Below, piece after piece: positions 59,680 through 64,000 of a stretch of DNA of 64,000 bases. A program made the position numbers and the translations under genes. The notes beneath the pieces were generated by a model. That model did not search any database, was not told the DNA's origin, and saw only the letters and a program-made list of their open reading frames with translations. Source of the DNA: Methylosinus sp. LW4 (GTDB lineage: Bacteria; Pseudomonadota; Alphaproteobacteria; Rhizobiales; Beijerinckiaceae); the NCBI RefSeq assembly GCF_000379125.1, contig NZ_KB900626.1, forward strand, positions 3,906,024 to 3,970,023. Direction: 5' to 3'. Positions within the stretch are counted from its first letter, which is position 1; every line of letters begins with the position of its first letter.

Positions 59680-61907
59680 CTCTCTCTCTCGTCGAACCCG
59701 TTCCGCCGGACGTCGCCGCCCCGCCGCCGCCCGTCGATCCCGCCGCCGCGCCGCCCATGCCGGCGGAGCGCCGGCTCGAGATGCCGACGCAATCCTTCTG
59801 GCGCTTCAAGGCGAAGGAGCGTCGCCCACGCTCGGCGCCGAAGCTCTGGCGCACGCCCTGGATCTCGCGCTTCGTCACCTTCGGCGGCGGCCTCGCGCTC
59901 ACCGCCTATGGCGGCTACGAGATGTACCGCGTCATCGACGTCGGCGGCGTCACCACGTTGAAATGGGCGCTGCTCGCGCTCTTCGTGCTGAACTTCTCCT
60001 GGATCGCGCTCTCTTTCGCCAGCGCCGTCGTCGGCTTCGTCGCGCTGCTCTTCGCGCGCCGGCCGCCGCCGCCGCCGCAGACGCTCGCGGCGCGCACCGC
60101 CGTCGTCATGCCCATCTACAATGAGGCGCCGAGCCGCGTCTTCGGCGCGCTGCAGGCCATATTGCAGGATGTGGAGGCGACGGGCCTCGGCGCGCATTTC
60201 GACTGGTTCTTCCTCTCCGACACCACGAACCCCGATATTTGGATCGCCGAGGAGCGCGCCTTCGCCGCCATGCGCCGCAGGCTGGGGCCGCAGGCGCGCA
60301 TCTATTATCGCCGGCGGGAGAAGAACGTCAGCCGCAAGGCCGGCAATATCGCCGATTTCGTCACCCGCTGGGGCGGCGCCTATGAGCATATGGTGGTGCT
60401 CGACGCCGACAGCCTGATGGCCGGCGACGCCATCGTGCGCCTCGCCGCCGCGATGGAGGCCGACCCGGACGCCGGCATCATCCAGACGCTGCCGCTCATC
60501 ATCAATCGCAACACGCTGTTCGCGCGCGTGCAGCAATTCGCGGCGCGCATCTATGGTCCCGTCATCGCCGCCGGCCTCTCGCAATGGATGGGGCGCGACG
60601 GCAATTATTGGGGCCATAACGCCATCATCCGCACAGAGGCTTTCGCGCATCATTGCGGCCTGCCCGATCTCAAGGGCCGTCCGCCCTTCGGCGGGCATAT
60701 TCTCAGCCATGATTTCGTCGAGGCGGCGCTCATTCGCCGGGCCGGCTACTCTGTCTATATGATGCCGACGCTCGGCGGCTCCTTCGAGGAGAGCCCGCCC
60801 TCGCTGATCGATCTCTCCATCCGCGATCGTCGCTGGTGCCAGGGCAATCTGCAGCATTCGCGCATTTTGGGCGCGCGCGGATTCCATTGGGCGACGCGGC
60901 AGCATTTCCTCACCGGAATCTTCGGCTATCTCACCTCGCCGCTGTGGCTCTGCCAGCTCCTGGTCGGCATCGCGCTCGTCTTTCAGGCGAGCTATTTCCG
61001 GCCCGAATATTTCACCGCCAAATTCACGCTCTTCCCGGTGTGGCCGCGCTTCGATGCGGAGCGCTCGCTGGCGCTGTTCGCGCTCACAATGGCGATATTG
61101 CTGGCGCCGAAATTCTTCGGCCTCATTCTCGCGATGATCGATCGCGAGACGCGGCGCGGCTCCGGCGGCATTATCATGCTGCTGATCTCGACTCTGTTCG
61201 AGGTGCTGATGTCGGCGCTGCTCGCGCCGATCATGATGCTGATCCAGACCGGCCATGTCTTTCACATTCTCTTCGGCGCCGACACGGGCTGGGACCCGCA
61301 GCGGCGCGACGACGGCTCGGTTCCCTTCAAGGCGATCGTGCGCCGTCATCGCGCGCATATGGCGCTCGGCGTGCTCACCCTCGTCGCCGGCCTGATGATC
61401 TCGCCCTCGCTCGTCGCCTGGATGTCGCCGACCATCGCCGGCCTCATATTGGCGATCGGCATTTCCTACATCACCGGCCAGCGCTGGCTCGGTCTCGTGT
61501 TCCGCCGCGCCGGCGTGCTGGTGACGCCGGAGGAGACGACGACGCCTAAGATCGCGCGCAAGGGACGGGCGTTGCACCGCCTGCTGGCGCGTGTCGGCCA
61601 GGACGAGGAGAATTGCCTCGTCGCTATTCATGGCGATCCCGAGCTGCGCGCGCTGCACGAGGCATGGCTGCCGGCGCGCCCGCCGCGCAAGCGCGGCTCC
61701 ATCTCGGCCGATCGCGCTTTGGCGGAGGCCAAGCTCGCCGACGCCGAATCGCTCGAGGATGCGGTCGAATGGCTCGATCGCAGCGAGCGCCTCGTCGTGC
61801 TCGGCGATCGTGCTCTGCTCGGCATGCTGGCGCGTCTGCCGCGCCGGGTCGAGAAGGAGAAAGAAGAAGCCGCGGCGCGAGAGGATGCGACGCGGCTCGC
61901 GAGCTGA
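59667..61907 (+). CDS. opgH: Glucan biosynthesis glucosyltransferase OpgH
   Basis: This inner-membrane GT2 enzyme polymerises the beta-glucan backbone from UDP-glucose. The 746-residue protein has N-terminal membrane segments (about residues 70-130), then the GT2 domain with [25 protein letters not shown] and the [10 protein letters not shown] (R/QxxRW-type) motif. Several membrane segments follow. It converges on the TonB receptor gene with 3 bases between stops. Confidence 0.95.
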   Translation: MDGVALSLVEPVPPDVAAPPPPVDPAAAPPMPAERRLEMPTQSFWRFKAKERRPRSAPKLWRTPWISRFVTFGGGLALTAYGGYEMYRVIDVGGVTTLKWALLALFVLNFSWIALSFASAVVGFVALLFARRPPPPPQTLAARTAVVMPIYNEAPSRVFGALQAILQDVEATGLGAHFDWFFLSDTTNPDIWIAEERAFAAMRRRLGPQARIYYRRREKNVSRKAGNIADFVTRWGGAYEHMVVLDADSLMAGDAIVRLAAAMEADPDAGIIQTLPLIINRNTLFARVQQFAARIYGPVIAAGLSQWMGRDGNYWGHNAIIRTEAFAHHCGLPDLKGRPPFGGHILSHDFVEAALIRRAGYSVYMMPTLGGSFEESPPSLIDLSIRDRRWCQGNLQHSRILGARGFHWATRQHFLTGIFGYLTSPLWLCQLLVGIALVFQASYFRPEYFTAKFTLFPVWPRFDAERSLALFALTMAILLAPKFFGLILAMIDRETRRGSGGIIMLLISTLFEVLMSALLAPIMMLIQTGHVFHILFGADTGWDPQRRDDGSVPFKAIVRRHRAHMALGVLTLVAGLMISPSLVAWMSPTIAGLILAIGISYITGQRWLGLVFRRAGVLVTPEETTTPKIARKGRALHRLLARVGQDEENCLVAIHGDPELRALHEAWLPARPPRKRGSISADRALAEAKLADAESLEDAVEWLDRSERLVVLGDRALLGMLARLPRRVEKEKEEAAAREDATRLAS

Positions 61908-61910
61908 GCG

Positions 61911-64000
61911 TCAGAACTTCAGCGAGACGCGGGCGTAATAATAGCCGCCATTGACGCCGAAGGGCGAGAAGGTCGGGAAGATGCCGGCGCCGAGGCTGCG
62001 CGTCCAGGGTAGAGTCTGATCGGGCCGCACGCCGAAGAGATTGTTGCCGCCGATCGCCGCGCGCAGGCCCGAGCCGAAATCATAGGCGATCTCGCCATCG
62101 GTGATGAATTTCGGCGTGATGACATTGGTGTAGAAGGGCGCGCTGCCGGTGAGCGGCGAGGCGACGACCGAGCTGACATTGCCATATTGCGTGAAATGCA
62201 GCGCGAAGGTCCAGGCGTCATAGCTGTAGGACCCGCCGAACACGACCTTGGTTCGCGGCGTGAGATCGGTAATGTTCGATCGCGCCGCGGCGTTGAGCAG
62301 CGGCGCGCCGTTGAAGGCCGCCGGCGATTGCGCGACGGAGAGGATCGTCGTCTCGAGGAAGCTCGCCGCCGCGTCGAAGCGCAGCGCGCCATAGGGGCCG
62401 AGATCATAGGCGTAATCGGCCTTCACATCGACGCCGCGCGTGCGCGTGAAGGCGCCGTTGACGAAGAAGCTGACCGTGCCGGTCGCGCCCGCCTGCAGCG
62501 AGTTACCGCTCGCGGCGATGGCGGCGAGCGCGGAGGGGCCGGTGAGACTGCCCGTCGCGACGATGCGATCACGCAGGTCGATCTGATAGGCGTCGACCGA
62601 GACATGCAGATCGCGCAGCGGCTCCGTCACCACGCCGAGGCTGATATTGGTCGATTTTTCCGGCTTGAGCGGCTGCGCGCCGGCGACGCTCGCCGCGGAA
62701 GAATTGGGCGGCAGGACGATATTGGCGGTGGTCGGCGAGACGGTCGTCTGTGAGAAGAACTGCTCTGCGAGAGTGGGCGCGCGAAAGCCGGTGCTGACGG
62801 TGCCGCGGAGCGCGATGGCGGGAGAAATGTCGTAGCGCGTCGACAGCTTGCCGTTGATCGTGTCGCCGAAGTCGTTGAACGTCTCGTAGCGGCCGGCGAT
62901 GTCGATCTTCCAATCAGGCAGCGGCTTGCTGCTGATGTCGGCATAGCCGGCGAAGGACTCGCGGCTGTGGTCGCTGGCGTCGGTCGGCCGTATGCCGACC
63001 CAGGCCGCCGGGCCGGAGGAATAATAGGAGAAGAAGTCGCCCTGGCGGACCGCATAGGTCTCATGGCGATTCTCCGCGCCTATCGAGATGTTCACCGGCG
63101 CGGGCAGGAAGCTCGGCGCGAATTCCTTGCCGAGATCGAGATTGATGGTGCGCAGCGTGCGGAAATATTGGCCGATGTAGAATTGCCGCGGCGTCCAGCC
63201 GGCGCCGAAGGCTTTGAGCGTGTCGTTGAACAGCGCGACATTGGCGGATTGGTTCAGCCCGACGTCGATCTTGTCGGAGCCATAGGTCAGGCTGAGATCC
63301 CATCGCACATCGTCCAATACCTTACCCTTGGCGCCGCCGCTCAGCGACCAGTCTTCCTCGTGAATGGTCTCGGCCGGAACGAAGCCGGACGGGTCGATGA
63401 TCTTGTTCCCCGCCGTACCGTTGAGATTGGGCGCGCGATAGTTTTGGAAGGATTCGCCGCGCCGTCCCGCGCCCGTGCCGAAGAGATAGAGCTGCACGCC
63501 ATTGTCGAGCTCATATCCGGCGTTGAGGCCGGCCGAGCCGGTGATATAGGCCGCATCGCCGATGATGGCTGACACATTGGGATCGACCCAAGGATAGGGC
63601 GTGCCGGGGCCGACGCGTAGGCCGGTTCCGTCCTGCGTGCGGTCCGGTCCCGTCTGATTGCTGTGCAGATGCGAGGTGAGATCGGCGCCGAGCGTCAGAA
63701 ATCCCTGGTCGCCGAGCGCGAAGCTCTTGTCCGCCTGCAGATTGCGCGTCAGCCCATTGCCATGCGTGTTGGGATTGTAGCTCTGCCCATAGGAGCCGAC
63801 GAGCGCGGAGAGTCCGCCGCCCTCGGAATCAGCTTTCAATATGACGTTGATCACGCCGGCGATGGCGTCGGATCCATATTGGGCGGCGGCGCCGTCCTCG
63901 AGAATCTCGACGTGATCGACGAGCGCAACGGGTATGAGATCGAGATCGGCGCCGGCCGCGCCCTTGGTGAAGCCGGTCGAGGACAGATTGGCGGTGCCGT
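61911..64000 (-). CDS. TonB-dependent outer-membrane receptor, N-terminus outside window
   Basis: The coding frame runs off the right edge without a start. Reading in from the edge, the plug domain shows LVDHVEILEDGAAAQYGSDAIAGVINVIL, typical of TonB-dependent receptors. A beta-barrel of about 640 residues follows and ends in an aromatic residue (YARVSLKF), as outer-membrane proteins do. A GTG at 63854 lies inside the plug and is not the start. The ligand is not clear; a siderophore, cobalamin or other chelate is possible. Confidence 0.93.
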   Translation of the reverse strand, partial: GTANLSSTGFTKGAAGADLDLIPVALVDHVEILEDGAAAQYGSDAIAGVINVILKADSEGGGLSALVGSYGQSYNPNTHGNGLTRNLQADKSFALGDQGFLTLGADLTSHLHSNQTGPDRTQDGTGLRVGPGTPYPWVDPNVSAIIGDAAYITGSAGLNAGYELDNGVQLYLFGTGAGRRGESFQNYRAPNLNGTAGNKIIDPSGFVPAETIHEEDWSLSGGAKGKVLDDVRWDLSLTYGSDKIDVGLNQSANVALFNDTLKAFGAGWTPRQFYIGQYFRTLRTINLDLGKEFAPSFLPAPVNISIGAENRHETYAVRQGDFFSYYSSGPAAWVGIRPTDASDHSRESFAGYADISSKPLPDWKIDIAGRYETFNDFGDTINGKLSTRYDISPAIALRGTVSTGFRAPTLAEQFFSQTTVSPTTANIVLPPNSSAASVAGAQPLKPEKSTNISLGVVTEPLRDLHVSVDAYQIDLRDRIVATGSLTGPSALAAIAASGNSLQAGATGTVSFFVNGAFTRTRGVDVKADYAYDLGPYGALRFDAAASFLETTILSVAQSPAAFNGAPLLNAAARSNITDLTPRTKVVFGGSYSYDAWTFALHFTQYGNVSSVVASPLTGSAPFYTNVITPKFITDGEIAYDFGSGLRAAIGGNNLFGVRPDQTLPWTRSLGAGIFPTFSPFGVNGGYYYARVSLKF

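Overview
The window is a gene-dense, high-GC segment of what looks like an alphaproteobacterial diazotroph of the Rhizobiales. The inference rests on the nif/fix gene order, fixABCX inside the nif cluster, the NifE C-terminal extension, an F1 operon of the type atpHAGDC without Fo genes, Tat-exported OpgG, and palindromic intergenic repeats typical of that order. A type II methanotroph (Methylosinus/Methylocystis-like) would fit, but no methane or methanol oxidation gene is present to prove it.

Region 1 (1-17.3 kb, + strand) is a nitrogen fixation cluster entered inside nifD. It runs nifD-nifK-nifE-nifN-nifX, two NifX-linked small genes (DUF269 and DUF683 types), an 8Fe ferredoxin and nifQ. 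A NifA site and a sigma-54 promoter (8463-8556) then start a second unit: iscA-like gene, nifU, nifS, nifV, a nif-linked cysE, nifW and fixABCX. The first unit makes nitrogenase MoFe protein and FeMo-cofactor. The second supplies Fe-S clusters, homocitrate, O-acetylserine and low-potential electrons. Perfect hairpins lie between nifD/nifK and nifK/nifE.

Region 2 (17.4-22.1 kb, +) is a glycine cleavage operon (gcvT-gcvH-gcvPA-gcvPB) behind a tandem glycine riboswitch. The P-protein is split in two. Region 3 (22.1-32.6 kb, mostly - strand) is mixed: a second serine acetyltransferase, a MocR-type regulator, a LysR/YeiH exporter pair, an L,D-transpeptidase, apt, a tandem pair of GT51-like proteins lacking the catalytic glutamates, a SIMPL-domain protein and mtnP.

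Region 4 (32.9-38.2 kb, +) is the F1 ATP synthase operon, with a repeat between atpA and atpG, a terminator-like hairpin between atpD and atpC, and a strong terminator at the end. Next come two - strand P-loop ATPase-like genes, one ParA-like and one lacking the Walker A lysine. Region 5 (40.2-46.3 kb, +) is a translationally coupled assimilatory sulfate reduction operon: ferredoxin, DUF2849, sulfite reductase, DUF934, APS reductase, cysD, and cysN fused to a membrane DUF2061 domain. CysH is of the APS type and no APS kinase is present, so the two fit together.

Region 6 (46.3-64 kb) holds polA, a small membrane protein gene with its own terminator, an S24-type repressor, a His-rich PadR regulator with a palindrome over its promoter, glmS, a large DUF4375-like protein, glmU, the glucan genes opgG-opgH, and a TonB-dependent receptor cut by the right edge. 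Four palindromic intergenic repeats are scattered through the window. I saw no rRNA, tRNA, CRISPR, transposase or phage gene.
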